64,000 nucleotides of DNA from Rhizobium vallis (GTDB taxonomy: Bacteria > Pseudomonadota > Alphaproteobacteria > Rhizobiales > Rhizobiaceae), in assembly GCF_003985155.1 (NCBI RefSeq), contig NZ_ML133687.1, positions 372,001 through 436,000 on the forward strand, in the 5' to 3' direction. Within the stretch, counting starts at the first letter, position 1; the number at the start of each line of letters is the position of its first letter. This document shows, in pieces, positions 45,923-55,204 of this stretch. The notes beneath the pieces were generated by a model, which saw nothing but the letters and a program-made list of their open reading frames with translations, searched no databases and was not told the DNA's origin. A program made the translations under genes and the position numbers.

Positions 45923-46597
45923 TTACCAGTGGAACGATACGCCGACGTTGACGGCATTCGTGAAGATGTTGGTCTTCAGGTCCACGCCGCTATCGATCGG
46001 AACGTCGATGCGCGAATAGGTGCCCTTGTATTCGACGAAGGTCGACCAGCGGTCGGTGACCTTGAAGTCGACGCCGGCCTGAGCCTGCAGCGTCACGCCG
46101 CCGAATTCATAGGCCCAGGTCTTGCCTTCGGGGCGAATCACTTCGACATGCGGAATGTTTACGCCGACACCGGCGCCGAGATAAGGCGTCCAGCGGCGGG
46201 TCGGATCCTGGAAGCGATAGAGACCGTTCACGGTGAGCAGGTTCAGGCCGTCGGTGAATTCGAAGTGCGACCAGCCGGTCTTCTCGAGCGTGTCGTCGTC
46301 GGCATAGACCTTGTCATGGGTGTAATCGAGCGAGATACCCCAGTTCGGCTTGTTGAAGTTTTCGAGCCACCAGGTGACGCGGCCGCCGTAATAAGGCGGG
46401 CTGCCGAAGGACTTACCCTCCCAGCCGGCGGTGAAATGCGTGCCGTCGGAAAGATCGACGCCGCTATGCGGCGCGGTCTGGTAGCCGCCGTAAATGGAGA
46501 ATTCCAGATCTTCAGCCGAAGCCGAGGCTGCCGAACAGATTGTGAAAAACGCGATGCCCGCAAGAAGCGAAGCGGAGGAGCGCAGCGCAGACGTCAT
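45923..46597 (-). CDS. Outer-membrane beta-barrel protein
   Basis: A 224-residue protein from the ATG at 46,597, with an N-terminal signal (LLAGIAFFTICSAASASA). The mature chain alternates polar and hydrophobic residues (FSIYGGYQTAPHSG, WTPYLGAGVGVNIPHV, STFVEYKGTYSRID) and ends in NVGVSFHW, the terminal aromatic required by the outer-membrane assembly machine. It probably forms an eight-strand barrel, perhaps of the OmpA/OmpW-like type. Function is unknown; LPS modification enzymes such as PagP/LpxR share this outline. Confidence 0.82.
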   Translation of the reverse strand: MTSALRSSASLLAGIAFFTICSAASASAEDLEFSIYGGYQTAPHSGVDLSDGTHFTAGWEGKSFGSPPYYGGRVTWWLENFNKPNWGISLDYTHDKVYADDDTLEKTGWSHFEFTDGLNLLTVNGLYRFQDPTRRWTPYLGAGVGVNIPHVEVIRPEGKTWAYEFGGVTLQAQAGVDFKVTDRWSTFVEYKGTYSRIDVPIDSGVDLKTNIFTNAVNVGVSFHW

Positions 46598-46671
46598 TGA
46601 ATAACCCCAAATTGCATTATGTCGACTCTGAGGCAGGTTTGCCAGTTTTCCGCCGCAAAGTCTAAGCAAAA

Positions 46672-46708
46672 CAAAAGGTGCCTCGAATGGCACCTTTCGT
46701 TTTTTTCT
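46672..46708 (-). terminator. Terminator of first L,D-transpeptidase gene
   Basis: AAAGGTGCC-ATTCGA-GGCACCTTT followed by TGTTTT on the minus strand. On the plus strand it is followed by CGTTTTTTT, so it may work in both directions. Confidence 0.85.
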
Positions 46709-46718
46709 AAAGTGTTGC

Positions 46719-47411
46719 TCAGCCGCCGAACAGCGTGCGCAGCACGTCGATGCCTTTGTCCTCGAAGGCAACCTTGCCCTGCTTGTTGCCAGGGCCGATG
46801 ACGATCACCTTGGTGCCAACAGGCGCGCGGTCGTAAAGATGCGTCACGTCAGCGTTCATCATCCGGATGCAGCCGGAAGACATGTTGAGGCCGATCGTCC
46901 AGGGCTGGTTGGTGCCGTGGATACGGAAGATGGTGTCGCGGCCGCCCTGGTAGAGATACATGGCGCGCGCGCCGAGAGGATTGTCCTCGCCGCCCTCCTG
47001 GAAAGCGGGGATGATGTGCCCCTTGGCGGCTTCGCGTCGGCGCATCTCGGACGGCGGCGTCCAGTCCGGCCATTCGGCCTTCCGGCCGATCTTGACGACA
47101 CCCGACCAGCCGAAGCCGTCGCGGCCGACGCCGATGCCGTAGCGGGTGGCCCGGTTGTTGCCTTCGACGAGGTAGAGATACTTGTTGTTGGTGTCGATGA
47201 TGACGGTGCCGGCAACTTCCGTCGTCACCAGGCGCACTTTCTTGCGCTTGAACTCCGGCTTCACATATTTCGGCATCTGCGCCACACGCACGATCTGCGC
47301 CGGGCGCTGTGCGTTGTCGGGAGTGGAGCCGGCGGGTGCGGCAAAGGCGGACGCAGACATCAAGGACAGGACAAGTCCGGCCGCAGCCAGACCTGGCATC
47401 AATTTGATCAT
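46719..47411 (-). CDS. L,D-transpeptidase (YkuD family)
   Basis: A 230-residue protein with a signal peptide (MIKLMPGLAAAGLVLSLMSA). The YkuD catalytic region is complete: GTVIIDTNNKYLYLVEG, WPDWTPPSEM, IFRIHGTNQPWTIG near 165 and SSGCIRMMNADV near 180, with the catalytic Cys in SGCIR and the His in IHGTN. It forms 3-3 cross-links in peptidoglycan or attaches proteins to it. A close paralogue follows upstream on the same strand. Confidence 0.94.
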   Translation of the reverse strand: MIKLMPGLAAAGLVLSLMSASAFAAPAGSTPDNAQRPAQIVRVAQMPKYVKPEFKRKKVRLVTTEVAGTVIIDTNNKYLYLVEGNNRATRYGIGVGRDGFGWSGVVKIGRKAEWPDWTPPSEMRRREAAKGHIIPAFQEGGEDNPLGARAMYLYQGGRDTIFRIHGTNQPWTIGLNMSSGCIRMMNADVTHLYDRAPVGTKVIVIGPGNKQGKVAFEDKGIDVLRTLFGG

Positions 47412-47504
47412 GGTCGATTCCCCTCAAGCAAAATCCGCTCGAAGCTACATGAACTTCTGCCCGATTCAAGATCGGTGCTGACGGATACAGCTTTTTTGGG
47501 GAAA

Positions 47505-47530
47505 GGAGCCGCTTGTTCTTGCGGCTCCCG
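47505..47530 (-). terminator. Terminator of second L,D-transpeptidase gene
   Basis: GGAGCCGC-AAGAACAA-GCGGCTCC on the minus strand, then TTTCCCC, an eight-base stem with a modest tail, 17 bases from the stop codon at 47,547. Confidence 0.7.
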
Positions 47531-47546
47531 AAATACAGCGCCGTCG

Positions 47547-48296
47547 TTACATGACGATGACGCGGGTCCCGACGCTGACGCGATCATAGAGATCGACGAC
47601 ATCTTCATTGCGCAGGCGAATGCAGCCGGAGGAAACGGCGCTGCCGATCGACCATGGCGCGTTGGTGCCGTGGATGCGATAGAGCGTCGAGCCAAGATAC
47701 ATGGCGCGTGCGCCGAGCGGGTTTTCCGGGCCGCCGTCCATGCGCGCCGGCAGATAGTGGCCCTTGGCGGCCTCGCGGCTGACCATTTCGGAAGGTGGCG
47801 TCCAGTCCGGCCATTCTGTCTTGCGGGTGATCGTGTGGGCGCCAGCCCATTCGAAGCCCGGCTTGCCGACGCCGACCCCGTAGCGCCGCGCCTTGCCGCC
47901 TTCCATCACCAGATAGAGGAAGCGGTTGTTGGTGTCGATGACGATCGTGCCGGGTTTTTCCTGCGTAGCGTAGTCGACCATCTGCGGCAGGAATTGCGGT
48001 TCGATCGGATGGCGGATCGCCGGTATGCCGGGATTGATCGCAGAAACGGTCTGCGGCGCAACCTGCGGCGCCTGGCGGATGATCCGGCGCTGAAAAAGGC
48101 CGCGCTGCTGCGGCTGGACGACCGGACGCTGGTAGACGACGGGACGAACCGTGCCGCCGCCGAGCTGGTTGATCCATGGCGCGGTCAAATCGGGGCTGAG
48201 CACGACAGGCGGACGGGTGGCGTAGCGGTCGTCCGCAATGGCCGTCGTGGAGAAGATGCCGACGAGGGTTGCGGCAAGGACAAGCTGTTTCATCAT
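47547..48296 (-). CDS. L,D-transpeptidase (YkuD family), second copy
   Basis: A 249-residue protein with signal MKQLVLAATLVGIFSTTAIA. The catalytic domain has GTIVIDTNNRFLYLVME, WPDWTPPSEM, LYRIHGTNAPWSIG and SSGCIRLRNEDV, nearly the same as the neighbour at 46,719. The N-terminal 90 residues differ, rich in Arg, Gln and Pro (QPQQRGLFQRRIIR), and may be a linker. It has its own terminator, so the two genes are probably separately transcribed paralogues. Confidence 0.93.
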   Translation of the reverse strand: MMKQLVLAATLVGIFSTTAIADDRYATRPPVVLSPDLTAPWINQLGGGTVRPVVYQRPVVQPQQRGLFQRRIIRQAPQVAPQTVSAINPGIPAIRHPIEPQFLPQMVDYATQEKPGTIVIDTNNRFLYLVMEGGKARRYGVGVGKPGFEWAGAHTITRKTEWPDWTPPSEMVSREAAKGHYLPARMDGGPENPLGARAMYLGSTLYRIHGTNAPWSIGSAVSSGCIRLRNEDVVDLYDRVSVGTRVIVM

Positions 48297-48543
48297 CGGA
48301 CGAACTCTCTACAAATGACCGAAAATGGCTGGCGGAGCATTTCCGCCCCCGGCGGAGATGTTCCGCCTGCAAAGACGCTGCCACCCTATCCGCCAGCGAA
48401 TGGTAAAGATCGATTCATGAAAAGCCGAGCGACCGGATAAACTTTTCGTCAGGGTTACCGTTCGGTTTGGAAAGACGGTTTGCAAATGGTAAAGCCGGAA
48501 TCATGAGCAGAGAACGAAGCAAACCCCAAAGAATGAAGCGGAT

Positions 48544-49173
48544 ATGAGCGCGACAGGCATCATCATCGGCGAGGATGGCAGGAGCCGCTGCCACTGGCAC
48601 GCCAATCTGCCCGACTATCTCCGCTATCATGACGAGGAATGGGGCCGCCCTGTCACCGATGACATCCGCCTTTTCGAGAAGATCTGCCTCGAAGGCTTCC
48701 AGTCCGGTCTTTCCTGGCTGACGATCCTGCGCAAGCGGGAGAATTTCCGCGCCGCCTTCTCAGGCTTCGACTTCGAGAAGGTCGCCCTTTTCGGTGAGGA
48801 CGATGTCGCGCGCTGCCTGGCCGATGCAGGCATCATCCGCCACCGCGGCAAGATCGTCTCCACCATCAACAACGCCAGGCGCGCAATCTCGCTCCGGGAC
48901 GAATTCGGCTCGCTCGCCCATTATTTCTGGCGTTACGAACCCGGCCACAACGAACGGCCCGTCGTGGTCGACCGCGATCACATCGTCGCCAATCCGACGA
49001 CCCCGACATCGGTGATCATTTCCAAGGATCTGAAGAAACGCGGCTGGACCTTTGTCGGTCCGACCACAGTTTATGCCTTCATGCAGGCGATGGGCCTCGT
49101 CAACGATCATCTGGAGGGCTGTTACTGCCGGCCCGAGGTGGAGGCGATGCGCGCTGTCCTGGTTCGCCCATGA
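48544..49173 (+). CDS. tag: DNA-3-methyladenine glycosylase I
   Basis: A 209-residue protein with the Tag order: RCHWHANLPDYLRYHDEEWGRP near 16-36, LFEKICLEGFQSGLSWLTIL, the catalytic-region LKKRGWTFVGPTTVYAFMQA near 160 and the zinc-binding GLVNDHLEGCYCR near 185. It removes 3-methyladenine in base-excision repair. The stop overlaps the next gene's ATG (ATGA at 49,170). Confidence 0.96.
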   Translation: MSATGIIIGEDGRSRCHWHANLPDYLRYHDEEWGRPVTDDIRLFEKICLEGFQSGLSWLTILRKRENFRAAFSGFDFEKVALFGEDDVARCLADAGIIRHRGKIVSTINNARRAISLRDEFGSLAHYFWRYEPGHNERPVVVDRDHIVANPTTPTSVIISKDLKKRGWTFVGPTTVYAFMQAMGLVNDHLEGCYCRPEVEAMRAVLVRP

Positions 49174-49682
49174 AAGATCTATCCGTGAGAACAATATTCG
49201 CCGCTGCCGCCGCCGCCCTGTTCCTCCTGGCCGCCCCTGCCATGGCGCAGACGCCGCAGCTCGATCCCGGCGAGAAGCTGGAAAAACTGCAGTTCCCGGC
49301 TGTCACCATGCAACTCAAGGGCTGGACGAAGTTCGGCAACAGCCACGTCTATACGCTGCCGGTACACGCCGGACAGCACATGAAGATCAGCTTTGCCACA
49401 AAGAGCAAATTCGCCTTCCTGGCGATCTTCGACCTGTCTAGACCGGATGACGAGGCCTTTTTCGGCACCGACGAGGACGGCATGAGCTTCGAGACGACGG
49501 TCAAGGAAAATACGACCTGGCTGTTGCGCCCCTATTATTCCAAGGTCTCGCCGCGCCGCGGCCTTGGCGCTCCCTTCAGCATCCTGATCGAGCCCTTGGC
49601 GGCGGCCCCGCAGCCGCCGCAAAAGCCGGCCGAGCCGGAGCGCCCGTCGTTGTTTCCGAAGGCGCCTGCCAAGCCGCAATGA
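49170..49682 (+). CDS. Secreted hypothetical protein downstream of tag
   Basis: A 170-residue protein with signal peptide MKDLSVRTIFAAAAAALFLL...AMA. The mature part has the beta-sandwich pattern of a pre-peptidase C-type domain (YTLPVHAGQHMKISFATKS, FAFLAIFDLSRPDD) and ends in a Pro-rich tail (APQPPQKPAEPERPSLFP). The overlap with tag suggests co-translation, although the two proteins have no obvious link. Confidence 0.75.
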   Translation: MKDLSVRTIFAAAAAALFLLAAPAMAQTPQLDPGEKLEKLQFPAVTMQLKGWTKFGNSHVYTLPVHAGQHMKISFATKSKFAFLAIFDLSRPDDEAFFGTDEDGMSFETTVKENTTWLLRPYYSKVSPRRGLGAPFSILIEPLAAAPQPPQKPAEPERPSLFPKAPAKPQ

Positions 49683-49724
49683 GCCGGGAGCGCGAAAGCG
49701 CGACCTGAACCAGCGCGTCCCGGC

Positions 49725-50429
49725 CTATGCGAGCCGATCGATCAGGTCGCGCAATTCACCGAGGTGATCGATCTTGCGGAAGCGCGGCGCCTCCTTCGGC
49801 TCGTCGACATGTTCCAGCACCCAGGTCAGTTCATGCGGCACGAAGACGCCGTAGCTGCCGGCGGCGATTGCCGGCACGATGTCCGATTTCAGCGAATTGC
49901 CGACCATCATCGCCCGCTCCGGCCCGTCCCCGACCTTGGCGAAGATGCGGCGGTAGGTGACGGCCGTCTTGTCGGAGACGATCTCGACGGCGTCAAAGAA
50001 GTCGCCGAGCCCCGATTGGGCGAGCTTGCGCTCCTGATCGAACAGATCGCCCTTGGTGATCATGACAAGCAGGTATTTGCCGGCAAGCGCCTCCAGCGTG
50101 TCGCGCACATGCGGCATGGTCTCGACGGGATGGGAGAGAAGATCGCGGCCGGTATCGAGGATCTTGGCGATCACGCCTGAGGGAACCTTGCCCTCGGTGA
50201 TCTCGATCGCCGTCTCGATCATCGACAGCGTGAAGCCTTTGATGCCGAAGCCGTAGTGGCGAAGGTTGCGCTTCTCGGCTTCCAGCAGCCGCTCGGAAAT
50301 CTTCGGCCCCTCGGCGAAATCGGCAAGGAGCCTGGTGAAATGCTCTTCGGTCAATCGGTAATATTGTTCGTTTTGCCAGAGCGTGTCGTCGGCATCGAAG
50401 CCGATCGTGGTCAGTGGTCGCGTCGTCAT
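49725..50429 (-). CDS. HAD superfamily hydrolase
   Basis: A 234-residue protein with HAD motif I GFDADDTLWQ near 9-18, motif II LVMITKGD near 121, and motif IV region MMVGNSLKSDIVPA near 180. The nucleophile Asp and following acid are intact. It has a helical cap between motifs I and II, of the type seen in phosphatases of small metabolites. The substrate is unknown. It converges on the gene at 49,170. Confidence 0.9.
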   Translation of the reverse strand: MTTRPLTTIGFDADDTLWQNEQYYRLTEEHFTRLLADFAEGPKISERLLEAEKRNLRHYGFGIKGFTLSMIETAIEITEGKVPSGVIAKILDTGRDLLSHPVETMPHVRDTLEALAGKYLLVMITKGDLFDQERKLAQSGLGDFFDAVEIVSDKTAVTYRRIFAKVGDGPERAMMVGNSLKSDIVPAIAAGSYGVFVPHELTWVLEHVDEPKEAPRFRKIDHLGELRDLIDRLA

Positions 50430-50649
50430 ATGCGCACCTCTTGAAATATGGCCGGCAATCTATCGGCTGCCTGTGTCGAGACAAGGGCATCCGGGCGGCG
50501 TTGAAAAGCGCTGCCGCCGCACTACATGAAACTCGCCTCACCCTGCAGCCAGCCACGGCTGTGCCTGTCACGCGCAGGCCAATAATCAAAAAATGAAGTT
50601 CTTGAGTTCGCAAGCCCCCTTGCGGCACACACAAAGGAATTTTTCGACC

Positions 50650-51699
50650 ATGCGTTACAATCAACTCGGAAATACGGGACTTTTCGTCTCGGAAATCTGC
50701 CTGGGCACCATGACCTTCGGCGAAGCCAAGCAAGGCAACCTCTGGGGCGCCATCGCCGATGTCGACCAGAATGCCGCCGACCGGATCGTCGAGCGCTCGC
50801 TCGCCGCTGGCGTCAACTTCATCGACACGGCCGATGTTTACTCCGTCGGCGAATCCGAAAGGTTGCTCGGCCAGGCGCTGAAGAACCTCGACGTGCCACG
50901 CAAAGACGTCGTCATCGCCACCAAGGTTTATGGCGTCATGGGCGACAAGCCGAACGACCGCGGCGCCTCGCGTGGCCATATCATGGATTCCGTCGAGGCG
51001 AGTCTCAAGCGGCTGCAGACCGATCACATCGACCTCTATCAGATCCATGCGACCGATACGGTGACGCCGATCGAGGAAACACTGCGCGCCTTCGACGATC
51101 TCGTCTCCCGCGGTCTCGTGCGTTATATCGGCGTTTCCAACTGGCAGGCCTGGCGCATTTCCAAGGCGCTCGGCCTCTCCGAACGCCGCGGGTTCGCCCG
51201 GTTCGAGAGTGTGCAGGCCTATTATTCGATCGCCGGCCGTGATCTCGAGCGCGATATCGTGCCGATGATGCAGGAGGAGAAACTCGGCCTGATGGTCTGG
51301 TCGCCGCTTGCCGGCGGTCTGCTCTCCGGCAAGTATGGTCCGGGCGCCCCCGGCAATGGCGAGGGCCGCCGCGCCAGTTTCGACTTCCCGCCCGTCGACA
51401 CGGACAAGGCCTGGGCCTGCGTCGCCGTCATGCGCGAGATCGCCGAAAAGCACGGCGTCGGCGTCGCCACCGTGGCGCTCGCCTATATCCTCGCCAAGCC
51501 CTTCGTCACGTCGGTCATCATCGGCGCCAAGCGCGTCGAACAGCTCGACCAGAACCTAGCCGCCGTCAAGCTGAAGCTCGATGAGAACGATATGACGAGG
51601 CTCGACGAGGTGAGCGCACTTGCACCCGAATACCCGGGCTGGATGCTGGCGCGGCAGGGTGCGGGCCGCCGCCCGGCCGACTTCGAACCGAAGGATTGA
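50650..51699 (+). CDS. Aldo/keto reductase
   Basis: A 349-residue protein from the ATG at 50,650. It shows MRYNQLGNTGLFVSEICLG, NFIDTADVYSVGESE with the catalytic Asp and Tyr, VIATKVYG with Lys, and HIDLYQIHATD with His. The C-terminus has PFVTSVIIGAKRVEQLDQN, the NADPH-binding region. It is of the YajO/YghZ-like group. The substrate is unclear. A terminator follows at 51,712. Confidence 0.94.
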   Translation: MRYNQLGNTGLFVSEICLGTMTFGEAKQGNLWGAIADVDQNAADRIVERSLAAGVNFIDTADVYSVGESERLLGQALKNLDVPRKDVVIATKVYGVMGDKPNDRGASRGHIMDSVEASLKRLQTDHIDLYQIHATDTVTPIEETLRAFDDLVSRGLVRYIGVSNWQAWRISKALGLSERRGFARFESVQAYYSIAGRDLERDIVPMMQEEKLGLMVWSPLAGGLLSGKYGPGAPGNGEGRRASFDFPPVDTDKAWACVAVMREIAEKHGVGVATVALAYILAKPFVTSVIIGAKRVEQLDQNLAAVKLKLDENDMTRLDEVSALAPEYPGWMLARQGAGRRPADFEPKD

Positions 51700-51711
51700 G
51701 CAAAACTGTTG

Positions 51712-51748
51712 CAGAACGCCGGAGATATCCGGCGTTCTCTTTTTTTGA
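51712..51748 (+). terminator. Terminator shared by aldo/keto reductase and DUF305 genes
   Basis: AGAACGCCGGA-GATA-TCCGGCGTTCT followed by CTTTTTTT: an 11-base stem and T-run. The position suits the plus-strand reductase gene and is nine bases from the convergent DUF305 stop. Confidence 0.9.
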
Positions 51749-51756
51749 AAGGCCGA

Positions 51757-52116
51757 TTACTTGCCGTGCGCCTTGAGCCAGGCGTTCATCTCGGCGATCT
51801 CCGCTTCCTGCGCTTTGATCACGCCTTCGGCGAGCTTGCGGATTTCGGGATCCTTTCCGTATTGAAGCTCGACTTTCGCCATGTCGATCGCGCCCTGATG
51901 ATGAGGGATCATCCCGCGGACGAAATCCACGTCGGCATCCCCGCTATACTTGATCATCATATCCTTATGCATCTTGTCGTTCGCCTCGCTGAAGGCGTGG
52001 CTGGAGGCTTCGTGGTTGCCCATCGGCTTGCTCATGTCCATCGGCTTGTCTTCGGCAAGGACGGGGGTGGCAACGATGGCGAGCATTGCGGATAAAGCGA
52101 TGATTTTCAGAGACAT
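51757..52116 (-). CDS. DUF305 periplasmic protein
   Basis: A 119-residue protein with signal peptide ([17 protein letters not shown]). The mature part carries Met/His-rich runs ([18 protein letters not shown]) and the DUF305 core [20 protein letters not shown] near 66-84. Many DUF305 proteins bind copper, the His-His and Met residues being candidates for ligands. It is 75 bases downstream of a second Cys/Met/His-bearing exported protein on the same strand, which fits a small metal-handling unit. Confidence 0.88.
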   Translation of the reverse strand: MSLKIIALSAMLAIVATPVLAEDKPMDMSKPMGNHEASSHAFSEANDKMHKDMMIKYSGDADVDFVRGMIPHHQGAIDMAKVELQYGKDPEIRKLAEGVIKAQEAEIAEMNAWLKAHGK

Positions 52117-52191
52117 GAGAGTTCCTTCCTCTGTCTGACAATAGATCTTCCGGGCGGCTGAGCCACCTGATTGGCATGGATCGTCGCGATG

Positions 52192-52557
52192 TCAGGACAG
52201 TCGGGGAGGCGGCGCCTGCGGGGCGGGCCGGTTATCGTCAAGTGCTCGGGCAAGTGCCGGGGCGGGATAGGCGAAGGCAGATTTCCCGCTATCAGCAACC
52301 GTAACCGCCGGTGGCAGCAGGAGACAGGCGGCGCAAACCGGCATGTGCGCGGTATCACCGGTCGTGCAGGGGTCTTTCAAAGGATCGGTCTTATCAGCCG
52401 CCCGGGGCATATCCATGTCTGCCATCTGATGGTGCACGCCGGCCTCGATGACGACCCGCGTATTCATCGACGCGCATGTCGGACAACCCGCCCATGCGGA
52501 CATGGCGCTGTAGACCAGCCAGCTGAAAACCATCGTGACGAGAGCGAGCGTGCGCAT
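52192..52557 (-). CDS. CopL-like (DUF2946-type) exported protein
   Basis: A 121-residue protein with an N-terminal signal (LVTMVFSWLVYSAMSAWA). It contains GCPTCASMNTRV near 24, HHQMADMDMPRA near 43 and HMPVCAACLLLPPAV near 70, with paired Cys, Met and His expected of copper-regulatory proteins of the CopL/DUF2946 kind. It is upstream of DUF305 on the same strand, so the two may form an operon. The family assignment is by motif only. Confidence 0.65.
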   Translation of the reverse strand: MRTLALVTMVFSWLVYSAMSAWAGCPTCASMNTRVVIEAGVHHQMADMDMPRAADKTDPLKDPCTTGDTAHMPVCAACLLLPPAVTVADSGKSAFAYPAPALARALDDNRPAPQAPPPRLS

Positions 52558-52614
52558 ACCTCCTTATAGGCGAACGCCTTGTACAAGCCAAGCCGACCGG
52601 CGGTGACATCCTGG

Positions 52615-53427
52615 TCACCAGGCGGCAATGACCTTGTGTTCTATCCGGTAATCCTTGCTTTCCTCGCCGAGCGGCGCAACCGGCCATGTCCAGACCGCTT
52701 TTGCCGGTGGGGGTGAAACGCCGTGCAGCAGATCGGCCTGCTCATGCGTTTTGCCCTTTCGGTCGATGACGGTATAGGCGATGTCCGTTACCAGGCAGCC
52801 GGGGCAGGAAAGCCCGGAAAGCCCGGCCAGATGCGCCGTAATCAGCCTTTTCACCGTATCTTCAGGCATTCGTCCGGCCTCGGCCTCGTATCGCCGTTTC
52901 ACTCCGCGGCCGATCTGCGAGAGCAGATTGGCCGAAACCACAAAATCGAGATAGGGCACGGAGCGCAGGAAGCCGAGCGGTTCGGGTTCGCCACCGGCCG
53001 CAAGATGGTCGTAGCCGGAGAGATCGCGCTCGATCAGCCTGATATTGCGATAGCCCTTGGCCGTAAGCCGGAGGCGCACCGAGGCGAGATGAACGAGATC
53101 GACCAGAACGACGGTGTCGAAATCCCTCGCCAGCTCCTTGATCGGCACATCCCGCAACAGGCCGGAACCCAGCACGACGGCCGTCCGTTTCTGCCTGAGG
53201 CCGGTGGTTGCCGCGCGGATCGCATCGCGGCTCATCTCCTCATGTTCGGCCCAATCCTTGGCGCAACGCCCGGCCCGCGACCAGAGATTGACGGAATAGC
53301 GGATGAACTTTCGATGCGGCTTGCCGGTGAGCGGCAGGGTCGCGGCATAAAGAAGGGCCTCGGTGATCATGAGAATATCCGCATTTCGATCGATGTCCCT
53401 TCGTTCAATCGATTCTGGGAGCGGCAT
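52615..53427 (-). CDS. Predicted SAM-dependent methyltransferase-like protein
   Basis: A 270-residue protein using the ATG at 53,427; ATG at 53,370 is also possible. It has a Rossmann-type loop [18 protein letters not shown] near 86 (Gly-x-Gly) and [17 protein letters not shown], in the place of the acidic end of strand 2. The following [17 protein letters not shown] fits strand 3. This suggests a class I SAM fold with unknown substrate. It is divergent from hisS, with 79 bases between the starts. Confidence 0.6.
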   Translation of the reverse strand: MPLPESIERRDIDRNADILMITEALLYAATLPLTGKPHRKFIRYSVNLWSRAGRCAKDWAEHEEMSRDAIRAATTGLRQKRTAVVLGSGLLRDVPIKELARDFDTVVLVDLVHLASVRLRLTAKGYRNIRLIERDLSGYDHLAAGGEPEPLGFLRSVPYLDFVVSANLLSQIGRGVKRRYEAEAGRMPEDTVKRLITAHLAGLSGLSCPGCLVTDIAYTVIDRKGKTHEQADLLHGVSPPPAKAVWTWPVAPLGEESKDYRIEHKVIAAW

Positions 53428-53506
53428 CAAGGCCCTTCGCCCTTGCCGCTCCCCGCCCAATCCGCTAGGAAACCGCCCACTGTCACAGCCAGCGGAATTC
53501 CCGGAA

Positions 53507-55030
53507 ATGAACGACAAGCAGAAGAAACCGCAAAAGCTCAAGGCCCGCCTGCCGCGCGGCTTCGTCGACCGGACGGCCGCCGATATCCGCGCTGTCAACG
53601 AGATGACGGCAAAGATCCGGGAAGTCTATGAGCATTATGGTTTCGATCCTGTGGAAACGCCGCTGTTCGAATATACCGATGCGCTCGGCAAGTTCCTGCC
53701 CGACAGCGACCGGCCGAACGAGGGCGTGTTCTCGCTGCAGGACGACGACGAGCAATGGATGTCGCTGCGTTACGACCTGACGGCGCCGCTCGCCCGTCAT
53801 GTCGCCGAGAATTTCAACGAGATCCAGCTGCCCTACCGCACCTATCGCGCCGGTTACGTCTTCCGCAACGAGAAGCCGGGTCCGGGCCGCTTCCGCCAGT
53901 TCATGCAGTTCGATGCCGATACGGTCGGCGCGCCTGGTGTTCAGGCTGACGCTGAAATGTGCATGATGATGGCCGATACGCTCGAAGCCCTCGGCATCAA
54001 GCGCGGCGACTACGTCATCCGCGTCAACAACCGCAAGGTTCTGGACGGCGTGCTGGAAGCGATCGGCCTCGGTGGCGACGACAAGGCCGGCCAGCGGCTC
54101 AACGTGCTGCGCGCCATCGACAAGCTCGACAAGTTCGGGCCGGAAGGCGTCGCGTTGCTGCTCGGCCCCGGCCGCAAGGATGAATCCGGCGACTTCACCA
54201 AGGGCGCCGGTCTTAACCAGGAGCAGATCGACAAGGTGCTGTTCTTCGTCGGCATCAAGGACTATGCCGAAAGCGCCGCGCGCCTGGCCGAGCTCGTTGC
54301 TGGGACCTCCAGGGGTGCCGAGGGCGTCGAGGAGCTGAACTTCATCGGCGCGCTCGTCACGAGCGCCGGCTACGCCTCCGACCGCATCAAGATCGACCCC
54401 TCGGTCGTGCGCGGCCTCGAATATTACACCGGCCCGGTCTACGAGGCCGAGCTTCTCTTCGACGTCACCAACGAGAAGGGCGAAAAGGTCGTCTTCGGCT
54501 CGGTCGGCGGCGGCGGGCGTTATGATGGTCTCGTCTCTCGTTTCATGGGCCAGCCGGTTCCGGCGACGGGCTTTTCGATCGGTGTCTCCCGCCTGATGAC
54601 GGCGCTGAAGAACCTCGGCAAGCTTGGCGCCAGCGAAGTCATCGAGCCGGTGCTCGTCACCGTCATGGACGGCGATGTCGAGGCGATGGGCCGCTATCAG
54701 AAGATGACCCAGGAACTGCGCGCCGCCGGCATCCGCGCCGAAATGTTCCAGGGCAACTGGAAGAAATTCGGCAACCAGCTGAAATATGCCGACCGCCGCG
54801 GCTGCCCCGTCGCCATCATCCAGGGCGGCGACGAACGCGCAGGCGGCGTCGTCCAGATCAAGGATCTCATCGAAGGCAAGCGGCTCTCCGGCGAGATTGA
54901 GGACAATGCCAGCTGGCGCGAAGCGCGTGTGGCGCAGGACACCGTGCCGGAAACCGACCTTGTCGCCAAGGTGCGGGAAATCCTTGCCGCGCAGGCGGAG
55001 GATCGGAAGAGGGCGGCGAATGCGCAGTAA
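53507..55030 (+). CDS. hisS: Histidyl-tRNA synthetase
   Basis: A 507-residue class II synthetase from the ATG at 53,507. Motif 1 region [14 protein letters not shown], motif 2 [20 protein letters not shown] near 113, motif 3 [20 protein letters not shown] near 334 and the His-binding [14 protein letters not shown] near 302 are all present. The C-terminal anticodon domain has a Pro-Val-Leu-Val-Thr start. It is followed by hisZ and hisG on the same strand, so tRNA charging and histidine synthesis genes are clustered. Confidence 0.97.
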   Translation: MNDKQKKPQKLKARLPRGFVDRTAADIRAVNEMTAKIREVYEHYGFDPVETPLFEYTDALGKFLPDSDRPNEGVFSLQDDDEQWMSLRYDLTAPLARHVAENFNEIQLPYRTYRAGYVFRNEKPGPGRFRQFMQFDADTVGAPGVQADAEMCMMMADTLEALGIKRGDYVIRVNNRKVLDGVLEAIGLGGDDKAGQRLNVLRAIDKLDKFGPEGVALLLGPGRKDESGDFTKGAGLNQEQIDKVLFFVGIKDYAESAARLAELVAGTSRGAEGVEELNFIGALVTSAGYASDRIKIDPSVVRGLEYYTGPVYEAELLFDVTNEKGEKVVFGSVGGGGRYDGLVSRFMGQPVPATGFSIGVSRLMTALKNLGKLGASEVIEPVLVTVMDGDVEAMGRYQKMTQELRAAGIRAEMFQGNWKKFGNQLKYADRRGCPVAIIQGGDERAGGVVQIKDLIEGKRLSGEIEDNASWREARVAQDTVPETDLVAKVREILAAQAEDRKRAANAQ

Positions 55031-55184
55031 ACCCCTCCCCAACCCCTCCCCACAAGGGGGAGGGACTTTATCTGGCGCCGCTGTACCGAACTCAGCCTTC
55101 GCTTCACCGAGCGCGCGCTCAATCTGTTTCGGCGATCGCCGCGAGTTAGTCCCTCCCCCTTGTGGGGAGGGGTTGGGGAGGGGA
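55031..55184. repeat. Palindromic intergenic element between hisS and hisZ
   Basis: Arms ACCCCTCCCCAACCCCTCCC continuing to AGGGGGAGGGAC (55,031-55,066) and the reverse complement at 55,149-55,184. The element begins directly after the hisS stop codon and ends 20 bases before the hisZ ATG. It is a different sequence family from the glc element but has the same plan of GC-rich arms, each with CTTGTGGGG/CCCCACAAG, around a unique centre. Confidence 0.85.
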
Positions 55185-55204
55185 TTTTTCCCGGGAGCGA
55201 TACG

